A stretch of 64,000 bases of DNA, taken from Undaria pinnatifida. Its lineage: Eukaryota; Sar; Phaeophyceae; Laminariales; Alariaceae. The position numbers and the translations under genes are program-made. Under the pieces are notes generated by a model. The model saw nothing but the letters and a program-made list of their open reading frames with translations, was not told the DNA's origin and made no database searches. The stretch is from positions 10,638,620 to 10,702,619 of the forward strand of contig JABAKD010000002.1 of NCBI GenBank assembly GCA_012845835.1, read 5' to 3'. Below, piece by piece: positions 24,601-34,051 of this stretch (position 1 is its first letter; each line of letters opens with the position of its first letter).

Positions 24601-27600
24601 ACCCTCACTCCGCACAAGGGGAATGATCGCATCACGTATTGTGAATATGGTAAAGCACCGACGAGGCAGTTACATAGTAATACCCATTGCAGTCTCTGGA
24701 GTGGCCGCACCAGAAAGCGAAGTAACTCATTTGCGCTGTCATCCACAAGCAAGAAAGTAGGCACAAGGTGCCGAAGTCCGTCTTACGAGCGGTTCTTGGA
24801 AGGATGCATTTCACCCTTCATGCGACTCGCCGAATACCTCACGGCGCTTCGCGCTTGGTGCAAGCAATGTCTGCCTGGTTGATGAAAACCTGACGTGCTC
24901 CGTCCCGGCATAGTAGGGATGCGAGGGTCTATGGTCATACGATTACGGCCATGTACAAACTGAGTACCCCCCCCCCCCCCCCCCCCCCTCCTCCCGCCCC
25001 GTCCCTCCCCCCCCCCCTCAACTCCCCCGTCCCCTCGCCGCCGCTTCCGCTTCGCTGCGTGCCCGTATCCTAACTCGTTTTTTATTATTTTTATTTAGCC
25101 TGTCCCGATGCATCCTTGCGGCTCGCACGTACGGGCTGAGATGTCTGGATGGCGTTCACCTGGATATGACGGATGCGGAAGGCTTCGAGCGCTCCTGTCG
25201 GCAGGGGAGGGATATGGGCATGGATGGGAAGACGCTTATCCATCCCAGCACGGTGAGCGAGTCATGTGTGAGGTCTGGTTTTGGAGTGGAAACAATTTAT
25301 GTATACATAGTCTCTTGGAGAAAATACTCCCGCGACGTTTTTCTGTCCGAGCCAATGTGTTTGCTTAGACAGCTCTCTCTCTGTATATATACGCACGCAG
25401 TAGCACAAAAACTCTGTCTTGCATACGAAGTATATAGCTTTATGAGCAGGTTGAGCAGGTTGCATGCGTGCCTAAAAGTGTGTATACCTGCGTAAGCAGT
25501 TTTTATTCCGGTACACCTTGAAAGTGTCATATGGCGGTTTCATAGCGGCCTCATTACCAAGGAAAACAGCCTGACAGTATTGTACAGAACCCAGCTGTTA
25601 ATGGCGTATTGAGGAACGGTTCGAGCGGTTCTGTCGGCAGGGGATATATATATGAACATATAGACGGGAAGACAGACGCTTATGCAATGCGGCACGATGA
25701 TCGAGTCAATTACTGGGGCCTAGTTTTGGAGTTTGGGGTGGATTCATATCTTGGATTACAGACATACAAACTATTTATCCGCTCCGCTCCGATTTTTTTT
25801 TTGTTACCCCCCTATTTTTAGTATTTTGGTTTTGGAGTTTGGGGTGGATTCATATCTTGGATTACAGACATACAAACTATTTGTCCGCTATGGGTTAACC
25901 TGCATAATAACCAGTTTGTACTTCCGGTATACCTGGTTCCATGTAGCTGTTTCGTACCCAATGACTCCGCCTGACAACGCGCTACGAAACCTAACCCCGC
26001 CTATCCCAACCCATCCCAACCCAGCCCAGCCCCACCCAATGTTTACCGCCTGACAATGCACAACAAAAAAACCAACCCCGCCTATCCTGACCCATCCCGA
26101 CTCGACCCTACCCAACCCAATATTTGTTATTGCGACACGATCCCACGTGCGTTTCAAGTTGGTTGTATCCAAAATGTGGGTGCAGTTATAAGAGGCTAGC
26201 TCTAACCAATCAGCACAATTCATATTACACTATTCGGCTTCTTTTTACACACCAAGAAGTTCGGATGGAAGAAACGCATAAGCGTTGCCACAAACAAGAA
26301 AACCCAACTATTATATGATAGTCGGATAGTTGGCACCGCTAAATAGCAGCAACTGTATCACCTCGACAATAAAAAAACATTCAGCGAGTTAGAGTCGGCC
26401 AACTCACCGTCCTAGTTATAGTATCTGCAAATGAAAAATTACAGGATAGATAGTTTATATACCTGCTAGTTAATTGAAAAATGATTTGGTACAAACTGGC
26501 TCGAGATAAACCGGGACGTACACGTGATAGCCACAAAGAAGAGGCAACTTGTGTCACGAAACAGTTCACACATCGGACAGAAAATATCCCATTAATCATT
26601 ACTTCTAGTCATGAGTAATTTCCTTTCAGCGCACAATGCATCTCTTCTCTATATCATATGATTGGCATGGCCTATACATGATGTTGCCGAGTGATCACCG
26701 GTGAATGATCTGTCAATGGCACTTTTTTCCTGTGTTATCTGCGCTACACAGATCCCGCCTTAATGTGATATGATAGCGACAGATTTTTGACAATCTAAAT
26801 TGTATATATCTCCCCGAATGAAACGTTGTGCCGGGTTTGTATCGTGCAGACCCCAACCCAGGAAATATGCGCTAGACTATGCAGATCACGTGGTTCCCGC
26901 AACACGATATACCTCATGCATAGCTGGTGTACTCGTACTGGTATAGTTTGTTGTATACAGATCAGTGATCTATCTCTTACCTGTGCTAGAGTATGCAGAT
27001 CATGCAGCTCCCACCCGGGAACTTGATCTAGATCACGCATACCTGGTGTCATACAGCAGTTATGGAACGTGCACAAATCCAAGTGTATGTCTTTCCTGAA
27101 ATATCTAGATAATGAAATGGGGATCTGTATGATCTGATATGTTATCTTGATCTGTGATATGTTATCTGATCTGTGGATTGCCTAGGTCAAGACATGGGGA
27201 TCTGTACTATCTATGAGATGTTATCTGATATGTGAGCTGTTATATGATCTGTGAGATGTTATCTGATCTGTGAGATGCTATCTGATCTGTCAAATTTGTG
27301 GCAAGAGCTTTTCCCCGCACATCCAGGAATGGAAACAGCGCAAACTAGTAGCTACAAGTTAGGGTGGATCTTGCAGGGATCGGATTGCTCTCACCACCTG
27401 TTGGCATGGGCCAGGAAGCGTCTTCTGGTGGGATGATGGCACAGCCGTAGACCGAACCCCATGACCCTGGCCCGAACCCGGACTCATGTCGCGCCAGAAA
27501 CAGGCCAGACCGCAGAACGGGTTGCGCCACATGCTTTTTTTTAAAACAGCTGACGTTTTTCAACTTTTTAAAAAATATTCCGCACTACGGACCACGCATT

Positions 27601-30600
27601 ACCTCCCTCCCTGACCAATACTATCAATAAGGAGAACAAATGCCGAGATGTTGTACGTATTTCAAATTTATTAAAAACGACTTGAAACTGCGTGTAATGT
27701 CCCTCTCTATTTTCAAGTCAAATGTACTCTAAACCGCGGGCACAGTGCTGAATGAGTTTATAACCATTAATGCAGCCGGTCGCCCCGGTGGTCCAGTGGT
27801 TACCCTCGAATATTTCTAGCGTTGGTCCTTGAGTTCGATTCCCACCGTGGTGATTTTTTGACTTTATTCACAAAAATGCAACAAAGATGATTAACTGCCG
27901 AGAGCGCCTAGTAGCATGGGTAGGTACAGTTCGAAGCGAGTCGACAAGGGGAGAAAATGCTGAACTCTTCCCGCGATAAAAACGAAGGCGTTATTATACC
28001 GTAGTGGGGACGGCGGAGGAGGGCCCGCTATGTGACCCCAGATCTGGGTTACTATTGGAGGGAGCGCGAAAGTAGTGCGAGAATAATAAATGGGACAAAG
28101 AGAAAACAAAAAAAAAAGGTGCCAGCTAAGAACAAGCAGATACGCCCCTGGTGGTTCAATAGTAAGCCGCGTAAGTAATGAGGTCGATGTCGTAGCTTTG
28201 AGCCCCGCAAGGGAAGTTGTCTTACTAGTAATAATATTTGACAGGCCGAAAGTGCGACATCGCGAGTTGGCGAATTCGATGCAATTCGACGAGCATAAAA
28301 AGCTGAAAAGTGTGCATGTTCAACCTTCAGCGCGATAAAAATGGAGGCATGTATGTAGAGGGGGGGAGAAGGGAAGACAAATGTGACCACTGCTTGTCGA
28401 GAGGCTCGCTGAAGGTAAACATCTAAACATGTTGCCAGTTGAGCTGGAAAGGAAGAGTGATGGTGGGAGAAAAAAAAGGTGGTACTGAACCTTTCGGTGC
28501 TATTGTTTGCGTGGTTCGCGGAAGCAAACGACCGCGTTGGTTGGAGCACGTGTAGGATCTCTTCGAAAATACCAGCAGTTCTTGCGATTCATTAGCGATC
28601 CAGTAGAACATTCCGGGATTTGTTTACTCCGCTACCAGCAAGTAGTGCACGAAATCTGACCGCTGGAGAAGGAAAATCTGTTGTTTTCTTCACCCCGCAT
28701 ATAATTTCTCCTTGACGCCATGTTTCCGCTTCCCCAGTAACAATCTACGCATCTTTCGACGAACATCTGGGATAGACTATTGAAATCGGGAGAATGCTGT
28801 ACGTAAAATAAGCAGTTTGATTGTAATCGATCCTTTCTTCAAATAGCCATGCTGCGTGCCCCATTTTCTGCACCAAAACTCTGTAAGTTTGTATGATACA
28901 GTATTTCGGAGAAGGCAGCTGATTGTGCTCCAAGTTGTCTAAATCCGTTCGTCCGTTAGTACAGCAGCACCCTGGTCACTAATTGTCGTAGTGTTAGCGA
29001 CATAACCTCTTTCTCGTCGTGCCTGGGTTTGTGGCTGCTTTGTTTGTTTGTGTGTTTGTATACTTGTTGAGTTTGTTTGTGGGTTTGTTTGCTTGGTTGC
29101 TCGTTGGCTTGCTTGCTTACGCCTGCTTGCCTGCCTGCTCAACGCTTTTACAGCTGGAAGCCCGCTTTTGGGATAAAATTACTTGAAGTTAGTATAGGGA
29201 GGGGTTTTAGGGCTCTGACGGGATTTACAACAACCAACCACAGCAGTAACAACAACGCCAGCAAAAGCAAGGGCGATCTCGGTCGATTATTATTGATGAT
29301 TGCGTTTGGTTTACGCGCGTTTGCTTCGTTTTATGCCCAGGTTGCTGTTGCGAACTGGTTTTTCGGCCCCAACGCCAGCGAAGTGGAGCAAGCATACCGA
29401 GTCGTTGAGGTGAGGTCTATTCACAGTATTCCAACATTGTGTTTAGTATTAGACGCGTGCTACGATGGAGGTAGCACTTTTCGTCTTTTTTTTTGTTTTC
29501 TGAATGAGGGGGCTTCTATACCCCAAATCGTCGGAAATCGGCCATTTTTTTGCATGATTCTCGTCGTGTACCTATGGCCATGGGATTTTTCATCCCGTTA
29601 GCAATGTTGTTTTTCTCCAAATCATTTTTTTCATCCCGTTAGCAATGTTGTTTTTCTCCAAATCAATATTTGGGAGGATCATGTCTTAAGCTCCCAAATT
29701 GAGGGGTAGTATTAGAAAAAAAGTGGTGGACCTCTATCGTAGAATGGGTTGGTTTTTAGTATCGTATCACACGTCGGACAAATCAGATCCCTACTCGTGT
29801 TCATGGGAAGTATACCTGGTATGTCTTTGAGGGCAGATAGATATCTGGCCTATACGATCTGCATGGCTCATTTATCATGTTGCCGGCTGAGAACCGGACG
29901 ATCTGAATGATCTGAACGATCTGAACGATCTAGCACATGTTTGATCTGTGCTGCCATGCACAAAATCTGCTCAACGTATCGTTACGACTTTTGTAGGACC
30001 TAGATGATCTGCTGCTGTAGATCTTTATCTATCCGGTGCGTGGAAGGTTTATGCTCTGGACGTACCCGGGTGCCTACCCGAGTATGACCCACACGGTCAG
30101 GTTGGATGTGCAGGTACCCCGAAGTATGCACCCTGTTTATCACACGGTTACATTGCTGGTCACTCACCCGGGGAATCGTTGATTAAGGTCGGGTCGGCAT
30201 ACTCACGCATCCGTGTACAACGGCAGCTTGTGCTGCCGGAGTAGTCATGGGTACCGCCGGTAGGGACAGCTCGCGCTATCGCTATCACGGGAACTGAAGG
30301 ACACGCCAGAAAACCAGCTGGATTGCGAATGCCATTCAATGAAATTGGCGCACGACGTGTATGAAAATACGTGGAAGTGTGGTGACCTAAAGATTTATTT
30401 TTGCCCATCTGTCGGAGGATGTAAAAATAAAAAAGTTGACCGATCTTTGGCATTTTTCCTGAGGTGGTCGTTCGTAAGGAACTTGCAAATAGTATCGGAT
30501 GAGCCCATTAAGTTATTGCTTTCAGCTGCCGTTGGGTTCCGTTAATATGTGTATATACATCGGACTCTGCTGACGTATTCAAAACGGTTTTATCACGTAA

Positions 30601-32116
30601 ATAGTAGACGCATTTCAGGATGTAACCCTTTCTTGACGTGACTAATGAGGCGCGTTTTTGCCCTGCATGGCTAACAATCCTCTCCATTTCAGTGTACGTG
30701 GCAGCGCGGGACTTGAACAGCGCAGTCTTCTCAACCTTATTTTCTAGTGTGAGCGCACGGTAGCACACGGACTGTCACGGTATCCATGCCGCTCGCATGT
30801 GTGGCGATGCTCCTTTTGGCGTGTTGTGGATAGCTTGGTACTCAACAAGCAGCCCCTGAGCGTTGCTTTTGTCGTCAGTTGCTTTCGTCACCTTTTGCCC
30901 CGCTCATTTTCCCGCTCAAGTCTTGAAAGACGGGTGCTGCGATACACGGTGGCACTTTTTGGCCTGAAGGTTTTTGCCTCATGAGGGTCGTCGAATAAAT
31001 ATCTATCATACACAGTATCGTTTGTTGTTGTTCTCACATTACATTGACTCGCACCATCAAGTCCGTGGTCGCAGGACAGTCATCATTCACCCTGGACATG
31101 TATAATGGAAGAATACCCCAGGAAAAAAGCATGTATACTCGCAAGTATCTACGTTGGCCGTTGGATTGTTCGTTGGGTTGCCCTCCCGTTTTTTCTCGAA
31201 CCGGTGGAAAGTAGTACCTGGTACTCTGTTCGTATGGGACCGCGAAAACTACAAGTAATGGGCTGCAGCTTTATCAGTGTTTCTGTCTTCCTGGTAATAG
31301 GTTCTGGTACGGTATCAGGTATAAATGGTTCCCGCCAGTACCTGCTATTCGGTGGTTATGGAGTTAGTCGCGCTTTCACCACAGATAAAACCCGTCCGGT
31401 ATATCAGGAATCACTGTTCCCCTTGAGCATTCATATCAGCGAACCACCACTCGTGTCAAGAATTCATGGTTATGGTTCCCATGTACATAACACAAGTACA
31501 GCATCTTTGGTGGCAGTTTTCAATCGATGGAGCGCACTGTACGATACCGTACCATACCACATCATACCATACCATACCATACCATACCATACCATGCCAT
31601 ACCATGCCATACCATACCATACTATGCCATACCATACCATACTTCGAAGTACCAATCATACCCCATAACACAACACGCCAAGTGCCTAGTAGAGCACCTC
31701 TGACATTCTAACTGCCTTTTCTTGTTCATCTGCTTGCTCTCGTTCTTGTATTTCTGGTTGCGCATGTGCTTGTGCTTGTTGTTTGTTCTTGTGCGTGTTC
31801 TTGTTCGTGTGCTTGTTTTTGTTGTTATGTTGATTTTCATGTTCTTGTGCTTGTTATTTTTATTGTGATTGTTCCTCTTAACATTGCTCTTGTGCTTGTT
31901 TTCATTCTTGTTCTTGTTCTTGTTCTTGTTCTCGCTCTTGTTCTTGCTCTTATTATTTTCCCTCAGGCGCACGAGGACGCGGCGGCACGAGGCGAAGGTT
32001 GCGCCGTCCTCGACGGCAGCCTGGTAGAACGTCTTCACGCCGAGAACGCCCGACGAGTTATCGAGCTGCACGAATCCATCACCGCGCTTGAAGCGGGCCA
32101 GGGGGGTGCGCAGTAG
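15249..32116 (+). CDS. CLYBL-like: Citrate-lyase-beta-like protein (CLYBL/CitE family), 8 exons, probably mitochondrial
   Basis: Exons: 15249-15680, 19177-19218, 21031-21168, 22208-22281, 23984-24133, 25099-25252, 29341-29409, 31967-32116. They join in phase to 402 codons plus TAG, all with GT-AG introns. The start ATG has G at -3 and +4, and its first 22 residues (MAAFIAVARRAGLVRN...) are Arg-rich without acids, like a mitochondrial presequence. HpcH/HpaI-citrate lyase motifs follow in order: RSVLYTPGS (116-124), VVVRIN with Arg176, PWGEDD (183-188), CMIETPLG with Glu233, LVLGTSD with Asp260, HTPDR, GKTLIHPS (322-329). In CitE structures the equivalent Arg, Glu and Asp bind substrate and magnesium. 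Animal CLYBL acts on citramalyl-CoA and has malate-synthase-type activity; the substrate here is inferred. The coding part is 7 percent of the span. The main uncertainty is minor exon edges. Confidence 0.9.
16203..17113 (+). mobile_element. TA-flanked DNA transposon with 27-bp terminal repeats (Tc1/mariner-pogo type)
   Basis: The left end CAGTGGGGGTTGCGGTTTAA and the right end TTGAACCGCAACCCCCACTG are inverted repeats with a single mismatch over 25 bases. Both are flanked by TA (16201-16202 and 17114-17115). Subterminal TATCTTAAACCGA motifs recur inside both ends. The flanks join into a sequence that matches the neighbouring tandem copy at 17187-17250, which shows the empty site. The 911-bp element lies in intron 1 of the CLYBL-like gene. 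No DDE transposase is seen, so it is probably non-autonomous. Confidence 0.9.
16443..16628 (+). CDS. Small Cys-rich zinc-finger-like protein inside the transposon
   Basis: An open frame of 61 codons with A at -3 of its ATG. It contains eight Cys and several His in a zinc-binding arrangement: C3 and C9 first, then CRVC (C-x2-C), HGIC (H-x2-C) and CHGC (C-x2-C). The pattern C-x2-C-x4-H-x2-C-x15-C-x2-C recalls RING/PHD-like or DNA-binding fingers. I cannot assign a named family. Its position between the terminal repeats suggests it travels with the element, either as a DNA-binding remnant of a transposase or as a captured domain. Expression is unproven. Confidence 0.5.
   Translation: MPCAAGSKCAVVPDHTPGPPNFTTHRCRVCQVYLHGICGLADPRGDNEMQRVCHGCVNPDK
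17114..17290 (+). repeat. Tandem repeat of about 104 bp hit by the transposon
   Basis: Two copies of CCCTGTTTCC..GTTATGCTACCG..TATCACTGCAAACAGCGTCTT, with CCATGTTTTTAATGATGTTG between them. The sequence left of the transposon (16172-16200) is a third piece of this repeat. Confidence 0.8.
17700..17930 (+). repeat. GTGCCGG-rich dispersed repeat, locus 1
   Basis: The motifs GCGCCGG, GTGCCGG, TGTGAAATCG and GCCGGCACTATATAGGG resemble 32760-32915 in order and spacing. It lies in intron 1 of the CLYBL-like gene. Confidence 0.45.
18940..19170 (+). repeat. Degenerate TTTCG/TTCCG pentanucleotide array
   Basis: Imperfect repeats of CGTTT, CGTCT and GTTCC run up to the acceptor of exon 2. A C12 tract lies at 18926-18937. 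Confidence 0.75.
19177..19218 (+). CDS. CLYBL-like exon 2, 42-base micro-exon
   Basis: It encodes 14 residues beginning DGVVPEAKDNARER (145-158). This matches the conserved D-x-V-x-P-x-x-K-x-x-A-R segment that follows the first strand in CitE-like proteins. Acceptor GGATCAG, donor GTGAGC, phase 0 on both sides. Confidence 0.85.
19728..19830. repeat. TTTTCGACTG/CAGTCGAAAA motif cluster 1
   Basis: ATTCCGCCAGTC is followed by TTTTCGACTGG, TTTTCGACTGAA and CAGTCGAGTCG within 100 bases. Related to the cluster at 20300-20495. Confidence 0.65.
20300..20495. repeat. TTTTCGACTG/CAGTCGAAAA motif cluster 2
   Basis: At least seven copies of the decamer or its complement appear in 200 bases (for example TTTTTCGACTGGATCCGCCA and CAGTCGAAAAAGG). 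They occur in both orientations, giving many small foldbacks. Within intron 2. Confidence 0.7.
20540..20755 (+). repeat. Direct repeat of a CCGGACnTTTG block
   Basis: CCGGACGTTTGAACTTTGGC followed by GAACCCCAACAAAAGGAATAT is repeated about 160 bases later as CCGGACATTTGGAGTTTTGG with AACCCCACCAAATG. The preceding GGATTCCGTTTTCTT also occurs at 19690 and 20645. Confidence 0.6.
20755..20960 (+). repeat. GATCTG-rich dispersed repeat, locus 1
   Basis: Contains GATCTGCAT, GACGTTGCCGGGTGAGAACC, TCCTGGGTTGGATCTGTACT and GCACAGATCCCGCG. Related loci are at 26655-27060, 29855-30010, 49075-49180 and 54060-54150. Confidence 0.65.
21031..21168 (+). CDS. CLYBL-like exon 3
   Basis: Residues 159-204, including GGYGRKAVVVRINSLDSPWG and ending DGVVIPK. 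Arg176 corresponds to the substrate-binding Arg of CitE proteins. Acceptor GGGGTCAG; donor GTGCCT, which is weak beyond GT. Confidence 0.9.
22208..22281 (+). CDS. CLYBL-like exon 4
   Basis: 74 bases encoding VESAADVRRVADLLRQHGGK and the start of DLW. The VES segment directly continues the VIPK strand of exon 3, as in the family. It ends in phase 2 inside a Trp codon completed by exon 5. Confidence 0.9.
22335..23490 (+). repeat. Minisatellite, about 93-bp unit, about 12 copies
   Basis: Each unit holds GGGGTACCCGGGTACGAA, then a TTGTTTAGGTCATACTCGGG segment, then TAGATACCCGGGTACCCC and a CATACCCTACTTAACACG spacer. Spacing between the GGTACCCGGGT blocks is 91 to 99 bases. The units are internally palindromic. 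The array occupies most of intron 4 of the CLYBL-like gene. Confidence 0.9.
23984..24133 (+). CDS. CLYBL-like exon 5
   Basis: Residues 229-279, with CMIETPLGVTRANEI (Glu233) and CLVLGTSDLSRDL (Asp260), the two likely magnesium ligands, and HTPDRTPLLY. Enters in phase 2 (completing Trp229) and leaves with two bases of a Ser codon. Donor GTTCGT is non-consensus after GT. Confidence 0.9.
24379..24396 (+). repeat. Poly-C tract, 18 bases
   Basis: An uninterrupted C run in intron 5. Confidence 0.9.
24967..24988 (+). repeat. Poly-C tract, 22 bases
   Basis: Longest C run in the window, in intron 5, followed by more C-rich DNA up to 25030. Confidence 0.9.
25099..25252 (+). CDS. CLYBL-like exon 6
   Basis: Residues 279-330 (SLSRCILAARTYGLRCLDGV ... 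GMDGKTLIHPST). The Ser codon split with exon 5 restores the SLxRCxLAAR segment usual in this family. Donor GTGAGC, phase 0. Confidence 0.92.
25723..25895 (+). repeat. Tandem duplication, 106-bp period
   Basis: About 65 bases starting GTTTTGGAGTTTGGGGTGGA occur twice with almost no difference (25723 and 25829). The duplication is therefore recent. Confidence 0.85.
25965..26125 (+). repeat. Tandem repeat with CCTGACAA and AACCCCGCCTATCC
   Basis: Two copies about 80 bases apart, followed by pentamers of the CCCAACCCATC type. Confidence 0.7.
26655..27060. repeat. GATCTG-rich dispersed repeat, locus 2
   Basis: A GATGTTGCCGAGTGATCACC block and ACACAGATCCCGCC match locus 1. Further pieces (ACCCAGGAAATATGCGCTAGA, TGCAGATCACGTGGTTCCCG) match 49075-49180. 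Confidence 0.55.
27116..27300 (+). repeat. Tandem array of a 20-bp GATCTG unit
   Basis: Units like GAGATGTTATCTGATCTGT are repeated about eight times with variation. It adjoins the GATCTG dispersed repeat. Confidence 0.8.
27782..28045 (+). mobile_element. tRNA-derived retroposon (SINE-like), copy 1
   Basis: The head at 27782-27853 has GCCCCGG, then an A-box-like TGGTCCAGTGG, then a B-box-like GAGTTCGATTCCC. It cannot form a full acceptor stem, so it is not a working tRNA gene. The body at 27959-28045 (CTGAACTCTTCCCGCGATAA) matches bodies at 28317-28400 and 40735-40815. Lies in intron 6 of the CLYBL-like gene. Confidence 0.65.
28144..28400 (+). mobile_element. tRNA-derived retroposon (SINE-like), copy 2
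   Basis: Diverged head GCCCCTGGTGGTTCAATAGT and TTTGAGCCCCGC, followed by a body AGCGCGATAAAAATGGAGGC ... TGTGACCACTGCTTGTC. The head is weaker than in copy 1, but the body matches 40735-40815 well. Confidence 0.55.
29341..29409 (+). CDS. CLYBL-like exon 7
   Basis: 23 codons reading VAVANWFFGPNASEVEQAY then RVVE. This is the conserved N-x-x-F-x-P-x-x-x-E segment after the HPS motif. Acceptor TTATGCCCAG, donor GTGAGG, phase 0. Confidence 0.88.
29440..29535 (-). repeat. AT-rich dispersed repeat, locus 2 (reverse)
   Basis: The complement reads CTCATTCAGAAAACAAAAAA and CGAAAAGTGCTACCTCCATC, then GTAGCACGCGTC. This matches 1840-1905 in inverse orientation. Confidence 0.65.
29855..30010 (+). repeat. 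GATCTG-rich dispersed repeat, locus 3
   Basis: ATGTTGCCGGCTGAGAACCG is followed by four tandem GATCTGAAC-type units and a final TTGATCTGTGCTGCC. It matches locus 1 in order. In intron 7. Confidence 0.6.
30049..30145. repeat. Solitary unit related to the intron 4 minisatellite
   Basis: GTACCCGGGTGCCTACCCGA and CAGGTACCCCGAAGTATGCA resemble one 93-bp unit of 22335-23490. Confidence 0.5.
30252..30434 (+). mobile_element. Short retroposon, same family as 37025-37234
   Basis: TACCGCCGGTAGGGACAGCT, then GTATGAAAATACGTGGAAGT and GTGGTGACCTAAAGATTTAT, then an A-rich 3' end. The order and the tail match the insertion at 37025-37234. Confidence 0.65.
31018..31125 (+). repeat. TTG-CTCACATTAACTCGC dispersed repeat, locus 1
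   Basis: TTGTTGTTGTTCTCACATTA, CACCATCAAGTCCGTGGTCG and GAAGAATACCCCAGGAAAAA match 40590-40690 and 54455-54560. Confidence 0.65.
31542..31655 (+). repeat. ATACC pentanucleotide microsatellite
   Basis: About 20 near-perfect CATAC/CATGC units in intron 7. Confidence 0.95.
31740..31960 (+). repeat. Degenerate CTTGTT/CTTGTG hexamer array
   Basis: TTCTTGTTCTTG-type repeats end directly at the polypyrimidine tract of exon 8. The array may supply that tract. Confidence 0.85.
31967..32116 (+). CDS. CLYBL-like exon 8 and stop
   Basis: 49 codons plus TAG, with AHEDAAARGEGCAVLDGSLV and HAENARRVIEL. This is the conserved C-terminal helix of the family, whose final x-G-x-x-V-D-G-x-x-I-D motif packs on the active site. 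Acceptor TTTTCCCTCAG. Confidence 0.92.
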   Translation, partial: AHEDAAARGEGCAVLDGSLVERLHAENARRVIELHESITALEAGQGGAQ

Positions 32117-32243
32117 CAGCGCCCGCAGTGCTTGCGATGCCGTTATTCAGCATCCTCCCACTCCTAGTATGGATGAAGCGGACCAGGGGGAGATGTAGTA
32201 GCGATAACTGCAGAGCGTGCGATGCTTTTATTCAGCATCCTCC
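32090..32243 (+). repeat. Tandem duplication across the CLYBL-like stop codon, 85-bp period
   Basis: GAAGCGGGCCAGGGGG ... GCGATGCCGTTATTCAGCAT recurs 85 bases on as GAAGCGGACCAGGGGG ... GCGATGCTTTTATTCAGCAT. The copied part includes the last codons and the stop (TAG, then TAGTAG). Confidence 0.85.
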
Positions 32244-34051
32244 GTGTCTTACGAGTAGGGGTGAATCTGTTCTCCGTCGGAGGACTTAACAGAGCTGTAT
32301 CGCTCGGCACGACGTTTGTTTATAGCCTACAGCTCCGGGAAGTCTTCATGCAACCCCCTCCGACTACTAGGACTATTACTAGGGAATAGTGATGAAGCTC
32401 CTCCTCGGTCAAAGTGGAGAGCTGTTTTTCCCTGGAATATTTCCGACTGTAGACTGCTATGGCTAGTCGGCTAGCACCCCCCGACTATTGATATGGAATA
32501 GGGAATAGGGATGAAGCTGTTCCACCGCCATAGTGGAGAACTTATACAGTGTCTATACCTCTCTGGAGATAAGTGTGGAGATGGTTCGCGTAGTAATGTG
32601 AATGCTCAACGTTGCTTGCATTTACGCCCAGAGTGGGAGACTACCGTAATCTACACCCCGCGTTGTTGGGTTTCCAACCCGCTTTGATGGCGTGGGGGGG
32701 TGTGGGGTTACAGAACACATCGCTGGTAACATTGCGACACCCACAGATTGGTAGACAGTAGTGGTTCCTCTATAGTGCCGGTTGAGTAGTGCCGGTCGCT
32801 ATAGTGCCTATGAAATCGTTTGGAACATACCAATTATGGGTGCATACCATATGTATGCCGGTTGTCGCTTTAGGGCCGTGTGTGCCGGCTGGTATATACC
32901 GGCAATACGCCGCAGCTCCGAAAAATGATATAATATTTGGTCTTGCGAGGAATCGCCCCTTTGACGCTGCGCTGCATGCTAGGTGTCGGGAGTCAAGCTA
33001 GTTGGAGTTGCGACGGGATCCTTTCTGCAGCGATGAAATCGGCCTTGCGAGCGAACCCTTTCAAGCTGCACCTAAGGGTTGGGCGAGTCAAACTACTTGG
33101 AATTTGTGTTGGGTCATTTTTGCAGCGGTAGGAGGATGCTATTGTTCTGGAGCGGTCCCGCCACGGTGGGGAGTGGGGTGGGATGGGGACTGATATCACC
33201 CGGTGTGAACTCGCGGTGGGTCCGTGCGTGTGGTTATGTACTGTTGAGCTGCGCGTGCATGCCATCGGCCCCGAGTAAAAACAAGTGTTCATCGTGCAAG
33301 ACACCTTTACATCATGTATTTGCTCGATGTACACCATAAATATTGTGCACATCTAATAACAGAATAATTATTATCAGAAAACGAGCAAACATAAAAGAGA
33401 GGTGGGGGTTTCGAGGAGGGGGGGGGAGATAAATTTGGGAGCGATCACACTGAAGTTTTGTGTGATATTCGCTCTTTTCTTGTTTAAGAACGTGGTATAC
33501 GCGCCCGTTTCTTATTGATTCTTGTGGGATCCATATTTGGCGGTAAAAAAGGCGACAAGAAAAGCGACCATAGGAATAACGAATAGTGCGATTTTATCAA
33601 GAGAGTACCACTCTGTCCGGAAACATAAGCAACTTTTGGACATTAACATTAAAATGAAATGTTGCAAAACAAGCACTCATATTTACGGGAGAGTGGTAGC
33701 CATAGATTGCCGCACTACAAGCCTCGCCATGTTGTGCATCTATCCGTGGTACGTACAGCTCCTTCCACCGCAATTCGGACGTAAAACCGTACCAGGCACC
33801 AGGTACACCGGCAACTCGGGCTGCTTGATGTGTTGGATCGATGCTGTAATGGAACAACGCTACGGTAGGGCGGGGTCACTTTCGGGGTCACTTTTTGCGA
33901 TGGCTCGAGCTCACTCGCACGAGCGAACCCCCTGCTCCCTTTGGCGGTCTTTGGCTTTCGTTCCTTCGTTATGTATCAATTTTGCTATAATTAGTGAATC
34001 CGAAATGGAATGGGTAGCCACGCTGCGCTAAACGCGTCAGTAGCGAGCTTA
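32244..34051. other. Intergenic, repeat fragments
   Basis: No gene seen. GGGAATAGGGATGAAGCTG blocks repeat at 32381 and 32503. A GTGCCGG-rich repeat lies at 32760-32915. The block at 33880-33960 is related to 35415-35500. Confidence 0.5.
32760..32915 (+). repeat. GTGCCGG-rich dispersed repeat, locus 2
   Basis: TATAGTGCCGGTTGAGTAGT, CCTATGAAATCG and GCCGGCTGGTATATACCGG resemble 17700-17930. Confidence 0.45.

Noticed and set aside
27782-27853. tRNA gene
   Set aside because: A- and B-box-like sequences are present, but the acceptor arms do not pair.
33001-33340. Short Cys/Trp-rich plus-strand frames
   Set aside because: No splice partners or motif, and they overlap each other in three frames.
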